From Streptomyces ardesiacus (lineage in GTDB: Bacteria > Actinomycetota > Actinomycetes > Streptomycetales > Streptomycetaceae): DNA of 64,000 nt. Location: the NCBI RefSeq assembly GCF_003112575.1, contig NZ_BEWC01000002.1:310001-374000 (forward strand), written 5' to 3'. Shown piece after piece: positions 9,050-17,895 of the stretch. The notes beneath the pieces were generated by a model. It saw only the letters and a program-made list of their open reading frames with translations. It did no database searches and was not told the DNA's origin. Each line of letters opens with the position of its first letter. Position 1 is the stretch's first letter. A program made the translations under genes and the position numbers.

Positions 9050-10521
9050 CCGCCCCCCTGAGCGTCGAGGAATACCGCGAGTTGCTGGCCGGCGCCCTCC
9101 CGGAGGCCTCGGATGCCGACACGGTGGAGCCGAGGGTCGAGAGCCTGTTCACCCCGGACACCCACCGGGCGGCTCTGTACGTCGACAGCACGGTGGTCCG
9201 CGGCGGCCGCGGCGTCGGCAAGACGTTCTGGTACCGCTCGCTCCTCAACGAGTCGCTGCGCAAGGTGGCCGCGCAGGAGTATGGCATCGAGCGGCTGCGG
9301 CGGGTGACCGTGTCGCAAGGCTTCGGAGCCGCCCTGCGGCATGACCTCTATCCCGGCCCGGGCACACTGCGGCAACTGGTCGAGGAGGGCGTCCGGCCCT
9401 ACGACCTCTGGTACGCCGTCGTGCTGACTGCTTTCGGCCAGCCGGAGCTGCGAAAGCTGCCCGAGTGGCGGGACAAGGCTCATTGGGTGCGCGCCAATCC
9501 CGGCGCGGCTGAGCGCACCGTGCAGAACGCGGACCATGAAGCACAACGGCAGGGCGTCACGCATCTCATCCTCTTCGACGCCTTGGAACACCTGCACCGG
9601 GTGCGGGCTCAGGCCGACCGCCTGGTGGGAGGCATCATGGAACTGGCTCTCGCCATGCGCTTGGGCACGCGCAGCATCCGCTTCAAGGTGTTCATCCGTC
9701 CGGACATGTACGACGGCGCGTTGCTGCACTTTCCGGACGCTTCCAAGCTGACTTCCAACGCGGCGGCACTGACCTGGTCACGCGCCAACCTCTATGGCCT
9801 TCTCTTCCACACCCTCGGCAACCACGACAGCGAGTCGGCGTCCCGTTTCCGGCAGCTGACGGGCGGCTGGCAGAGTGAGGCGGACGGCCGGCGTCATGTC
9901 CCGCCCGCGCTGCTGAGCGGCGACGAGCAGTTCCAGGCGGAACAGTTCACGCTGATCGCGGGGCCTTACATGGGCTCGAACTTCCGCAAGGGCCACACCT
10001 TCACATGGTTGCCCAACCACCTCATGGACGGCGTGGAGCAGGTCAGCCCGCGCAGCTTCCTCAGTGCCTTGCAGAAGGCTCTGTCGGAGACCCGGGGTCA
10101 GTACGCCGGGCACGAGTACGCGCTGCACCACGAGGGCATCCGACGCGGAGTGCAGAAGGCTTCCGAGACTCGCGTCACCGAGGTCAGCGAGGACATGCCG
10201 TGGGTGATGTCGGCCATCGGGCCACTTGCCGGGCATCAGGTGCCCATCGAGCAGGCGAAGGTCGAGGCACTCTGGCAGGAGTCCCATCTCGCGGATGAAC
10301 TGCGCAAGCTGGCCGAGCGGCACGAGCCCCACGCGGATGAGGACGACATCAGAGTTCGGACCGGTCCCCGCTACCCCGAGGACCCCAAACTGCTGATCGA
10401 GGAACTGATCGCGCTGGGCGTGATGCGCCGCCGCCGGGACGATCGCATCGACCTCCCGGACGTCTACCGCATCGCCTTCGGTGTGGGCCGCAAGGGAGGT
10501 GTGCCCCGGGTCGCCACGTGA
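9046..10521 (+). CDS. P-loop NTPase (STAND-like), third gene of the operon
   Basis: A 491-residue protein with Walker A VRGGRGVGKTFWYRS (residues 53-60 are the loop) and a Walker B-like LILFDALEHL near 174-183, a form similar to STAND or AAA signalling NTPases. After it comes a long helical region with PDMYDG and then SPRSFLSALQKAL (around 350), a sensor/winged-helix-like arrangement. The last 60 residues include ELIALGVMRRRRDDRIDLPDVYRIAFG, resembling a winged helix that reads out a DNA or protein partner. No membrane segment or nuclease motif is seen. ATG overlaps the upstream stop (ATGA). Exact family unknown to me. Confidence 0.75.
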   Translation: MTAPLSVEEYRELLAGALPEASDADTVEPRVESLFTPDTHRAALYVDSTVVRGGRGVGKTFWYRSLLNESLRKVAAQEYGIERLRRVTVSQGFGAALRHDLYPGPGTLRQLVEEGVRPYDLWYAVVLTAFGQPELRKLPEWRDKAHWVRANPGAAERTVQNADHEAQRQGVTHLILFDALEHLHRVRAQADRLVGGIMELALAMRLGTRSIRFKVFIRPDMYDGALLHFPDASKLTSNAAALTWSRANLYGLLFHTLGNHDSESASRFRQLTGGWQSEADGRRHVPPALLSGDEQFQAEQFTLIAGPYMGSNFRKGHTFTWLPNHLMDGVEQVSPRSFLSALQKALSETRGQYAGHEYALHHEGIRRGVQKASETRVTEVSEDMPWVMSAIGPLAGHQVPIEQAKVEALWQESHLADELRKLAERHEPHADEDDIRVRTGPRYPEDPKLLIEELIALGVMRRRRDDRIDLPDVYRIAFGVGRKGGVPRVAT

Positions 10522-10567
10522 TGCCTGCTGTAGTGGCGACACAGGCAGCGGCTGCTCAAGCGTTCTG

Positions 10568-13219
10568 CTATTTCACGCCCAACGAAACGTAGTCATAGCG
10601 ACTGTAGTAGGAGTCCGCCGTATACGCGTTGGTCAATCGGGGGCCACGCCACATGAGGATCTTCTCGTAGGTGATGGGCAGGTACACCGCATTGTCGGAG
10701 ACTTTCGGTTGATCTGCTGGTAGATGCCTCCCGCCTTGATCGGATCCTGCTCGGCGATCGCGTCGCCGAACAGGGCGTTGGTCTCCGGGTCGTTGAGCTC
10801 GGGTGTAGTTGTTGTTGCCCTCCTATAGGATGAAGCGCCCGTCGACCAAGGGCCGAAGGAACCCCTGGCCCGTGGGGAAGTCTGCTGCGAACCCCATGAG
10901 GACGATGCCGTAGCCCCTGTCCTTCACCGCCTGGGCCGACTCGATGACATCAAAGGGCGCGGACCCGTCGATCCGGTCGATCGTGGTGCTGATGTTGACT
11001 TCCTTCAACTGCTTTTGCAAGGCTAGGACGGTGTCAACCTCTACCGGTATGTTTTTGCGCACGGCAATGGTCGTAGAAAAGCCGTTCGGCTTGCCGCACG
11101 CCCGGAGTTCCTTCCTGGCTTTCTCCAGGTCCGGTTTTCCCTTCTTCTCGAGCGCACCGTAAGGATCGTCGGAAGGATCGGATCCTATGATGGACGGAGG
11201 GAGCATGTTGGGGGCGATGTCGCCACCGACGATCGGCCCGCCCCGGGCAGTTTGAAGCTCCCCGTTGTCTGCGGCGAAGATGACGGCCTTGCGGCAATGG
11301 ATGTTTTCCATTGGCGCGACCGACTGTGGGAGGGCTGCATACCGGATGTACCCGGTGCTCGGGTTGTCCAGATGTCCCTTGAGATCGGCACTTCCCTGTG
11401 CCTTGGATATGGCGGACCGGCTGAGACCCGTTCCGTTCAGGGCGAGGTCGATTCTCCACTGAGGAGTCGCTTGTCCATGTCGTTCGCATTGGGTACGAAG
11501 GTCACATCGATGCGATCGGGAAGCGCTGGCCGGATCCGGTCCGACTCCTCGTTCCAATGTTCGTTGCGGACGAGGACCAGCTCGTGGTGAGGGTCGTACG
11601 AATCGAGTTTGTACGGGCCCGAGGAAAAAGGTCTCAGCTCGTACACGCTGCCGGTGCCACGCTCCCTTTTGACGGGGGACGCCATCGGCAGAGCCAGCAT
11701 CTCCTCGAAGTCGCCGTTCGGCTCGGGCAGGTGGAAGACGATCGTCTTGCTGTCAGGGGTCTCGACGGCCCGGAGGCCCAACTTCTGCGGATCCTGGTCC
11801 TTGGTCTTCTGTGGGTCGAGGACCGTTTGGAGGCGGGCAGGGCCGCCGGAGACGACATCACTGGCCCAGTTCCGCTCGATGCCGTACTTGATGTCCTGTG
11901 ACGTGATCGGCGAGCCGTCCTCCCACGTGATGCCGTCACGAAGTGTGTAGGTGTAGGTCGTGCCACCGTCCGACACTTTGGCCAGCCCTGCGGCAAGGTC
12001 GGGCACCAGAGTGGTGCTTCTGCTCCCCGGCTGGGGAGCGAAGGTGACCAATTGGCGGGTGTAGTAACGGGCGAAGTTCTCCACACGAACGCGTAGTAGG
12101 AGCGCTGAGGGTCCCAGGAGTCGGCCTCCTGGGTGGCGCCGAACCGCAGCGTGCCGCCCTTGGCGACCGACGTGTTGACGACTCCCTCCGTGGCGGCGTT
12201 GTATCCGGCGCCGGAGGTGGCGGTCCCCTCCGGCGATTCGTGCAGTCAGTTCAGCGCCGCGGGGACCCCGGCGGCCAGCAGGCCGACGGCCGCGAGTCCG
12301 GACGTGAGGACACGGGTGAGACCGCGTTTGCTGCGCCGCAGGTGGCGCGTGCCGGCCGGACTCGGGTCCGTCGTGTCCTGCGCCGTACGGGTGGTGCGGC
12401 GACCGTGCGCCACGGCAAGCAGTTCATCCGGGGTGGGTCGAGAGGCCGGGTTCTTGTCCAGGCACCTTTCGACGACGTCCCGCAGGGGATCGGGCAGGGA
12501 GCCCAGGTCGGGTTCGTGATGGACGATCTGGTAGGCGGTACGTAAGGGTGATCCGCGTCGAAGGGCCCGTGTCCGGTGGCCGCGTAGACCAGGAGGGAAC
12601 CGAGCGCGAAGACATCGGTGGCCGGGCTGATCGTCGGCGGGACCTGCCACTGCTCGGGAGCCATGAATGGCGGTGTTCCGATCACCTGGCCGGTTTGAGT
12701 GCGAATCTCGCTCGCATTGCGGCCAATGGCCTTGGCGATACCGAAATCGATGATCCCTGGGCCGTCATCGGTAATGAGTACATTGCTGGGCTTTATATCC
12801 CGGCGGATCATCTCGGTGTGATGAATGTCACGCAAGGCTTCGGCCAGCCCGGCAAAGAGTCGCCACAGATCTTCCGCGGGCATGGGGCCGTTGTTCTGAA
12901 TGTGTTTCGAAAGGGTCGGGGAAGGGACGTAAACAGTGGCCATCCAGGGTTATTGAGCATCTGGATCGGCATCGACCACCAGGGCGGTGAAAGCCCCGCT
13001 GACGCGCCGTGCGGCCGCCACCTCTTGCCGGAAGCGAGCCCGGAATTGAGGATCCTCCGCCAACTGTGAGTGCACCGCCTTTACGGCCACACGGCGACCC
13101 GACGGGGAGTGGGCCAAGTAGACCTCTCCCATGCCTCCTGGGCCAAGTCGGGAAAGCAGTCGATAGATGCCGATTGCGCGATTTTCAATGCGATCGGCAT
13201 CGTTGTCCGAAATTGACAT
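10568..13219 (-). pseudogene. Decayed fusion: Ser/Thr kinase - transmembrane - ABC substrate-binding protein
   Basis: Reading right to left: a good start (GGGGAGG then ATG at 13219), a kinase with GPGGMGEVY, VAVKAV, catalytic RRDIKPSN (HRD changed to RRD), IDFGIA and FMAPEQW, a transmembrane stretch LTSGLAAVGLLAAGVPAAL, then a family 5 oligopeptide-binding domain (GGTLRFGATQEADSWDPQ; TYTYTLRDGITWEDGSPI; ending DYVSLGVK). I count three in-frame stops (TAA near 12951, TGA at 12248, TAG near 10824) and five frameshifts (about 12540, 12087, 11458, 10804, 10708). Kinase-SBP fusions of this order are annotated in other Streptomyces. The reading frames rejoin cleanly, so this is one gene, now dead. 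Codon GC is lower than in the flanks. Confidence 0.88.
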
Positions 13220-13362
13220 GTCCTCCCCTGCCCCCAGGCCTGTCGTCGGACAGATTACGGCGCACGGGAGCCCGATCACCGTGGGTCGACAGCCCCCGTT
13301 ACAGAAAGCGGAAATGTGTTGCCCGCGGGCCGCCGACCGACGGCTCTTCGGAGAGCGAGCCG

Positions 13363-13806
13363 TCAGGCCGAGGGCGGTGCCGCCGGTGAACGGCTGGACG
13401 CTCCGGCAAGCATGTGGTGCAAGGGCACCGCGAACGCGACGACGAACAGGCCGAAGGCGGTGATGGGCAGCAAGCGAACCAACTGCGCGGGAGCGTCCGT
13501 CAGCCAGTGCCGGTTGCCCCACCAGTTCGCGCCGACGTCCAATGCCATCACGGCACCCGCCAGCCAGACTCCTCCCCGCCGCACAAGCCCCAACAACACG
13601 GCGGTCAGAGGATCGAGGACCACCAGGCTGATGAAGAACGTCTGCAGCGCGATCTGAGGAAACGCCGCATAGGCGTGGATGCCGCCACGGACCAGGTCCA
13701 CGGTGTGAGCACCCGTGCCCTCCAGGAAGCCGGTCACGTAGGCCGTGAGAACCCATCTCGTCCACGACGGCAGCGCGCTCCACCGTCCCCGCAGCCCGCA
13801 CTCCAT
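13363..13806 (-). CDS. Small integral membrane protein, unknown function
   Basis: A 147-residue protein with about four membrane helices (WVLTAYVTGFLEGTGAH, ALQTFFISLVVLDPLTAVLLGLV, WLAGAVMALDVGANWW, LLPITAFGLFVVAFAVPL) and a short Ala/Pro tail. I know no function. It lies 12 bp from the stop of the SDR gene on the same strand, downstream of it, so it could be co-transcribed with the SDR. It may be the last gene of the accessory island or an SDR companion. Confidence 0.72.
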   Translation of the reverse strand: MECGLRGRWSALPSWTRWVLTAYVTGFLEGTGAHTVDLVRGGIHAYAAFPQIALQTFFISLVVLDPLTAVLLGLVRRGGVWLAGAVMALDVGANWWGNRHWLTDAPAQLVRLLPITAFGLFVVAFAVPLHHMLAGASSRSPAAPPSA

Positions 13807-13818
13807 CGCCTCTCACCC

Positions 13819-14592
13819 TCACTGCGGCCCGTACTTCCGCCCCGTCCGCGACGTGATCCCGCCCAGCAGGCCGCGCGGCACCAGCTTCGCCGCGCCCATC
13901 AGGGTCTTGTAGCGGGGGTCCGGGACCGACAGGGACTTGCCGCGGGAGAGGTCGGTGAGGGCCGCCGCGACGACCTTGTCCGCGTCGAGCCACATCCAGT
14001 TCGGGATGTTGTCCGTGCCCATGCCGGCGCGCTGGTGGAACTCCGTGCGCACGAAGCCCGGGGCCAGGGCCATCAGGCGTACGCCGCTGCCGGCCAGGTC
14101 CTTCGCCACGCCCTGGGTGAACTGCACGACCCACGCCTTGGAGGCGCCGTAGGTGCCGCGCGGGACGAAGGCGGCGACCGAGGCCACGTTGACGACGCCG
14201 CCGCGGCCCCGTTCCCGCATCGCCGCCGCCGCGGCCGAGGTCAGCCGGAGCACCGCCTCGCAGTGCACCTTGAGCATGGTCAGTTCGTCGGCCATGGGGA
14301 CATCGAGGAAACGGCCCTTGTTGCCGAAGCCGGCGTTGTTGATCAGCAGGTCGACGGGGTTCCTGCCGTCTCCCAGCCGGGCGGCGACCGCGTCGATGCC
14401 GGCGTCCGTCGACAGGTCCGCCGTCAGCACCTCCGCCTCGATGCCGTGCCGGTCGTGCAGCTCGGTGGCCTGTTCCCGCAGCCGCTTGGTGTCGCGGGCC
14501 ACGAGCACCAGGTCGTGTCCGTCGGCCGCCAGCCGGCGCGCGAACGCGGCACCGAGGCCCGCCGTCGATCCCGTAATCAATGCCGTTGTCAT
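13819..14592 (-). CDS. SDR-family NAD(P)-dependent oxidoreductase
   Basis: A 257-residue short-chain dehydrogenase of normal length. Cofactor motif TGSTAGLGAAFA, an Asp-containing LTADLS, LLINNAGFGNKG, and the active-site set with Ser in NVASVAAF and Tyr/Lys in YGASK near residue 150. The C-terminal half MWLDADKVVAAALTDLSRGKSLSVPDP is typical of the classical DltE/YdfG-like group. Arg in LVLVARD after the second strand suggests NADP(H) preference. Substrate unknown. Confidence 0.9.
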   Translation of the reverse strand: MTTALITGSTAGLGAAFARRLAADGHDLVLVARDTKRLREQATELHDRHGIEAEVLTADLSTDAGIDAVAARLGDGRNPVDLLINNAGFGNKGRFLDVPMADELTMLKVHCEAVLRLTSAAAAAMRERGRGGVVNVASVAAFVPRGTYGASKAWVVQFTQGVAKDLAGSGVRLMALAPGFVRTEFHQRAGMGTDNIPNWMWLDADKVVAAALTDLSRGKSLSVPDPRYKTLMGAAKLVPRGLLGGITSRTGRKYGPQ

Positions 14593-14646
14593 GGCGCAAG
14601 GTTAGGGCGCCGGACCACGGGGGCGGACCGAGTACCTCCGCTTCGC

Positions 14647-15315
14647 TCAGGCGCCGTACTCCGCCACGTACTTCCGCGCCGACGCCAGCGCCTCCGGGTG
14701 CAGCGCGTCGCCCGCCGCGAGCAGCCGGGGGAGCAGCTCCCGCTGGGTCGTCACCGCGCGGAACTGCACGGCCACCGTCACCTCGTGCGCGGGCCGGTGC
14801 ACGATCCGCACCGGGTCGCCCGCGCGGATCTCACCGGGTTCGAGGACACGGAAGTAGGCGCCCGGCCGTCCCTTCTCCGTGAAGCGCTTCACCCAGCGCC
14901 GCTCACCCATGTGGCCCTGGAAGGTACGGCAGGGAATGCGCCCGGACGTCACCTCCAGGAGCAGCTCCGGGCCGATCCGCCAGCGCTCGCCGATGAGAGC
15001 GCCGGCCAGGTCCAGGCCCGTGGTGGTGAGGTTCTCGCCGAACGAGCCGTCCGGCAGGTCCCGGCCCAGTTCGCGCTCCCAGGCGTCCAGGTCCTCGCGC
15101 GCCATCGCGTACACCGCCTGGTCGTCGCCGCCGTGGTGCCGCGTGTCGCAGACGCTGTCGCCGGCCAGGCCGCTCGCGCCGAAGCCCTTCGTCCCGGGCG
15201 CCGCCACCCGCACGGGCCCGTCGGCGGGCCGCTTGTCGATGCCGGTGACGCCCTCGGGCTGGTCCGTGTACGGCACGGCCTTCGCGCGGCCCAGGTTGAC
15301 GGAGAGGAGCCTCAT
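14647..15315 (-). CDS. MOSC domain protein (YiiM-like)
   Basis: A 222-residue MOSC (molybdenum cofactor sulfurase C-terminal) protein with DSVCDTRHHGGDDQAVYAM, FGENLTTTGLD and the region with the conserved Cys, SGRIPCRTFQGHM. YiiM relatives take part in detoxification of N-hydroxylated bases with molybdenum cofactor enzymes; a similar job here is inference. I prefer ATG at 15315 (MRLLSVNLGRAKAV), with ATGs at 15330 and 15348 as alternatives and no strong ribosome site at any. It is divergent from the LysR regulator and may be its target. Confidence 0.87.
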   Translation of the reverse strand: MRLLSVNLGRAKAVPYTDQPEGVTGIDKRPADGPVRVAAPGTKGFGASGLAGDSVCDTRHHGGDDQAVYAMAREDLDAWERELGRDLPDGSFGENLTTTGLDLAGALIGERWRIGPELLLEVTSGRIPCRTFQGHMGERRWVKRFTEKGRPGAYFRVLEPGEIRAGDPVRIVHRPAHEVTVAVQFRAVTTQRELLPRLLAAGDALHPEALASARKYVAEYGA

Positions 15316-15352
15316 GGCGGGAAGGTGCATGCGAGCACGGTAGGTCATGCAC

Positions 15353-15391
15353 GGTCAAAGCGTCGACGCGTTATTCGGCGTCCGGTCAAAG
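15353..15391 (+). repeat. Direct repeat GGTCAAAG in the MOSC-LysR divergent promoter
   Basis: GGTCAAAG at 15353-15360 and 15384-15391, 31 bp apart (about three helical turns), each followed by a GTCG and then a TTAT. They sit between the two divergent starts and could be operator halves for the adjacent LysR protein. Confidence 0.5.
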
Positions 15392-15411
15392 GGTCGCTTA
15401 TCCTCGGGGGT

Positions 15412-16326
15412 GTGATCGAGGCTCGTCATCTCCGCGTGCTGCGCGCCGTGGCATCGACCGGTTCCTTCTCCGCCGCGGGGCGTGAGCTGGGCTGCACGCA
15501 GCCCGCCGTCAGCCAGCAGATGAAGGCCCTGGAGGCCTCCGTCGGCACCCCCCTGCTCGTGCGCACCGGGCGCGAGATGCGGCTGACCCAGGCCGGCGAG
15601 GCGCTGGTGCGGCACGCCGCGGGGATCATCGCCGGGCTCACGGCGGCCGAGGAGGAGGTCGCCGCGATCGCCGGGCTGCGCGCCGGGCGGGTGCGGCTGG
15701 TCTCCTTCCCCAGCGGCAGTTCCACCCTCGTGCCCACCGCCCTGGCCGCGCTGCGCGCCGCGCACCCCGGCACCCGGGTCTCCCTGGAGGAGGCCGAGCC
15801 GCCGAAGTCCGTCGAGCTGCTGCGCGAGGGCGACTGCGACGTGGCGCTCGCCTTCCGCTACGAGGGCGCGGCCGGCGCGGAGGAGTGGGACGACCTCGTC
15901 GTACGGCCGCTGCTGACCGACCGGCTGGTGGCGCTGGTCCCCGAGGGGCACCGGCTCGCCCGTACCGAGGGGGCCGTCGCCATCGGGGAGCTGGCCCGGG
16001 AGTCCTGGATCGCGGGCTGCCCGCGCTGCCGCGGCCAGTTGGTGGAGGTGTGCGAGGGGGCCGGTTTCACCCCCCGCATCGACTTCGCCACCGACGACTA
16101 CCCGGCGGTGGTCGGTCTGGTCGGCGCCGGGCTCGGCGTGGCCGTGCTGCCCCAGCTCGCCGTCGAGTCCGTACGGCCCCGGGGCGCCCGGACGGTCGCG
16201 CTGGAGCCGGCCGTGCGGCGGGAGATCGTCGCGCTCACCCTGCCCGACCTGGCCCAGGTGCCGGCCGTGACGGCGACCCTGGACGAGCTGGCCCGGGCGG
16301 GCGCGCGCCAGCCGGCGGCGCGCTGA
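15412..16326 (+). CDS. LysR-family transcriptional regulator
   Basis: A 304-residue regulator. The N-terminal winged helix is ARHLRVLRAVASTGSFSAAG, then CTQPAVSQQMKALE; the C-terminal co-inducer domain follows (VRLVSFPSGSSTLVP; VGLVGAGLGVAVLPQLAV). The CPRCRG motif around residues 203-208 adds two or three closely spaced cysteines that might sense metal or redox state. The GTG start at 15412 is preceded by GGGGG. It is divergent from the MOSC protein with direct repeats between them, so local control of that gene is likely. Confidence 0.92.
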   Translation: MIEARHLRVLRAVASTGSFSAAGRELGCTQPAVSQQMKALEASVGTPLLVRTGREMRLTQAGEALVRHAAGIIAGLTAAEEEVAAIAGLRAGRVRLVSFPSGSSTLVPTALAALRAAHPGTRVSLEEAEPPKSVELLREGDCDVALAFRYEGAAGAEEWDDLVVRPLLTDRLVALVPEGHRLARTEGAVAIGELARESWIAGCPRCRGQLVEVCEGAGFTPRIDFATDDYPAVVGLVGAGLGVAVLPQLAVESVRPRGARTVALEPAVRREIVALTLPDLAQVPAVTATLDELARAGARQPAAR

Positions 16327-16375
16327 CCGCGTCGGGAGCCCCACGGCCTCCGGAGTTCACCGGAGAAACGTTCCT

Positions 16376-16711
16376 TCAGTGAGGTGAGGCCGCCTCCCCG
16401 CCGGCCGACGCCGAGGCCGCCGCCACCAGGCGGTTGCGGGCCCGTCCCATGAGCTCCTCGCGCTCGTCCTCGGTCAGGCCGCCCCACACGCCGTACGGCT
16501 CACGCACCGCCAGCGCGTGCGCCGCGCACTCGGCACGGACCGGGCACCTCATGCAGACCTCCTTGGCCGAGTTCTCGCGAGCACTCCGTGCCGCACCGCG
16601 TTCGCCTTCCGGATGGAAGAAGAGCGAGCTGTCCACCCCGCGGCACGCAGCCAGGAGCTGCCAGTCCCACAGGTCCGCGTTCGGTCCGGGAAGGCGGGAG
16701 AAATCTGCCAT
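16376..16711 (-). CDS. whiD: WhiB-family [4Fe-4S] developmental regulator WhiD
   Basis: A 111-residue Wbl protein with the four cluster-binding cysteines at 23, 53, 56 and 62 (C-x29-C-x2-C-x5-C) and the G-V-W-G-G turn at 75-79. The sequence reads like S. coelicolor WhiD, needed for spore septation and maturation, and is the counterpart of mycobacterial WhiB3. Wbl proteins bind domain 4 of the principal sigma factor. The gene is convergent with the LysR gene and divergent from bldM. AAGGGG precedes the ATG. The identification rests on sequence and on neighbours bldM and the ShbA-type sigma gene. Confidence 0.95.
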   Translation of the reverse strand: MADFSRLPGPNADLWDWQLLAACRGVDSSLFFHPEGERGAARSARENSAKEVCMRCPVRAECAAHALAVREPYGVWGGLTEDEREELMGRARNRLVAAASASAGGEAASPH

Positions 16712-16787
16712 TGCGTGACCCCTTGTAGCCGTTCTGGGTGGATACGGTGTCCACGACCGTACAACTACGATCTAAGGAGATGAAAAT

Positions 16788-16916
16788 ATGACTCATTGCG
16801 AATCTAGCCGCAGACACCAGCCAAGTGGAAGAAAAGCGGCTAAATGGGGCACTGCTTGTGATGAAACGGCGCGGGTCCGACGCGCATGTCTGCTGCGTGG
16901 CCGCCCCCTCACGTAG
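16788..16916 (+). CDS. Possible 42-residue small protein between whiD and bldM
   Basis: ATG at 16788 with a good AAGGAG ribosome site eight bases upstream, open to TAG at 16914-16916. It encodes a very basic peptide with three Cys (MTHCESSRRHQPSGRK at the start, RACLLRGRPLT at the end). Third-position GC is low for this genome and the first half is AT-rich, so it may be promoter DNA with a chance frame. It ends just upstream of the bldM sigma-BldN promoter. Confidence 0.25.
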   Translation: MTHCESSRRHQPSGRKAAKWGTACDETARVRRACLLRGRPLT

Positions 16917-16940
16917 AGTGCCGAAGACGACACTCAGCCC

Positions 16941-16968
16941 CGTAACTCTTTCGAGTGACCATCGTTGA
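16941..16968 (+). promoter_or_regulatory. sigma-BldN-type promoter of bldM
   Basis: CGTAAC at 16941-16946 and CGTTGA at 16963-16968 with a 16-nt spacer, exactly the pattern known for the BldN-dependent bldM promoter in S. coelicolor. It lies about 125 bp upstream of the bldM start, leaving a long untranslated leader. Confidence 0.85.
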
Positions 16969-17092
16969 GAGTGCGGAGGCGGTTGAAGGAACAAGTGCTC
17001 GGGCGGGCGTCCGGGACGGTCGACCGCACAGGTGACGATTTCGTACCAGCCTGGAGGCTCAACGTGACGCGCAAGAGCTGCGGAGGACGGCC

Positions 17093-17704
17093 ATGACTTC
17101 CGTCCTCGTCTGCGACGACTCCCCGCTTGCCCGAGAGGCGCTCCGCCGCGCGGTCGCGACCGTGCCCGGCGTCGAGCGCGTGACGACGGCTGCCAACGGC
17201 GAGGAAGTCCTCCGCCGCTGGGGAGCCGACCGCTCGGACCTGATTCTGATGGACGTGCGCATGCCCGGCCTGGGCGGCGTCGAGACCGTCCGGCGGCTGC
17301 TGTCCGCCGACCCCGGCGCGCGCATCATCATGCTCACCGTCGCCGAGGACCTGGACGGCGTGGCCCTCGCCGTCGCCGCCGGTGCCCGCGGCTACCTGCA
17401 CAAGGACGCCTCGCGCGCCGAACTGCGCGCCACCGTCACCCAGGCCCTCGCCGACCCGACCTGGCGGCTCGCCCCGCGCCGGCTGCGCTCGGCCGAGATG
17501 GGCGCCGCGCCCACGCTCACCGCGCGTGAGATCCAGGTCCTGGAGGGCATGAGCCACGGCCGTTCCAACGCGGAGATCGGCCGCGAGCTGTTCCTCTCCG
17601 AGGACACCGTCAAGACCCACGCCCGTCGGCTCTTCAAGAAGCTCGGCGCCTCGGACCGGGCACACGCCGTGGCGCTCGGCTTCCGTTGGGGCCTGGTCCG
17701 CTAG
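17093..17704 (+). CDS. bldM: Orphan response regulator BldM (aerial hyphae formation)
   Basis: A 203-residue NarL/FixJ-type regulator: receiver domain with acidic pocket VCDDSP, Asp54 in LILMDVRMPG, Thr in IIMLTVAED and Lys in YLHKDAS; then a LuxR-type helix-turn-helix (LTAREIQVLEGMSHGRSNAEIG; LSEDTVKTHARRLFKKL). BldM works as a homodimer early and as a heterodimer with WhiI late in Streptomyces development; as I recall it does not need phosphorylation of Asp54. No kinase gene is adjacent, in line with orphan status. Expression is expected from the BldN-type promoter at 16941. Confidence 0.95.
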   Translation: MTSVLVCDDSPLAREALRRAVATVPGVERVTTAANGEEVLRRWGADRSDLILMDVRMPGLGGVETVRRLLSADPGARIIMLTVAEDLDGVALAVAAGARGYLHKDASRAELRATVTQALADPTWRLAPRRLRSAEMGAAPTLTAREIQVLEGMSHGRSNAEIGRELFLSEDTVKTHARRLFKKLGASDRAHAVALGFRWGLVR

Positions 17705-17895
17705 GGGCACCCCCGTGCGATGGAGTCCGGCAGGGCCCGTCGGGGACGTGAGGATCCCCGCTTATCGCGAGGTGAGCGGGGGTGACAAGGCGACCCGCCG
17801 GATGCCCGCTGCTCGTTTCGCCGCGGATGACGCATCCTTGAGGTGTGGAGTTCCTCGGGGACGAGTCGGTCGAGCGGAAGGGGAGGGCGCAGGGG

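Noticed and set aside
13414..15411. Upstream extension of the LysR frame
   Set aside because: The extension runs antisense through the SDR and MOSC genes; the family start is at 15412.
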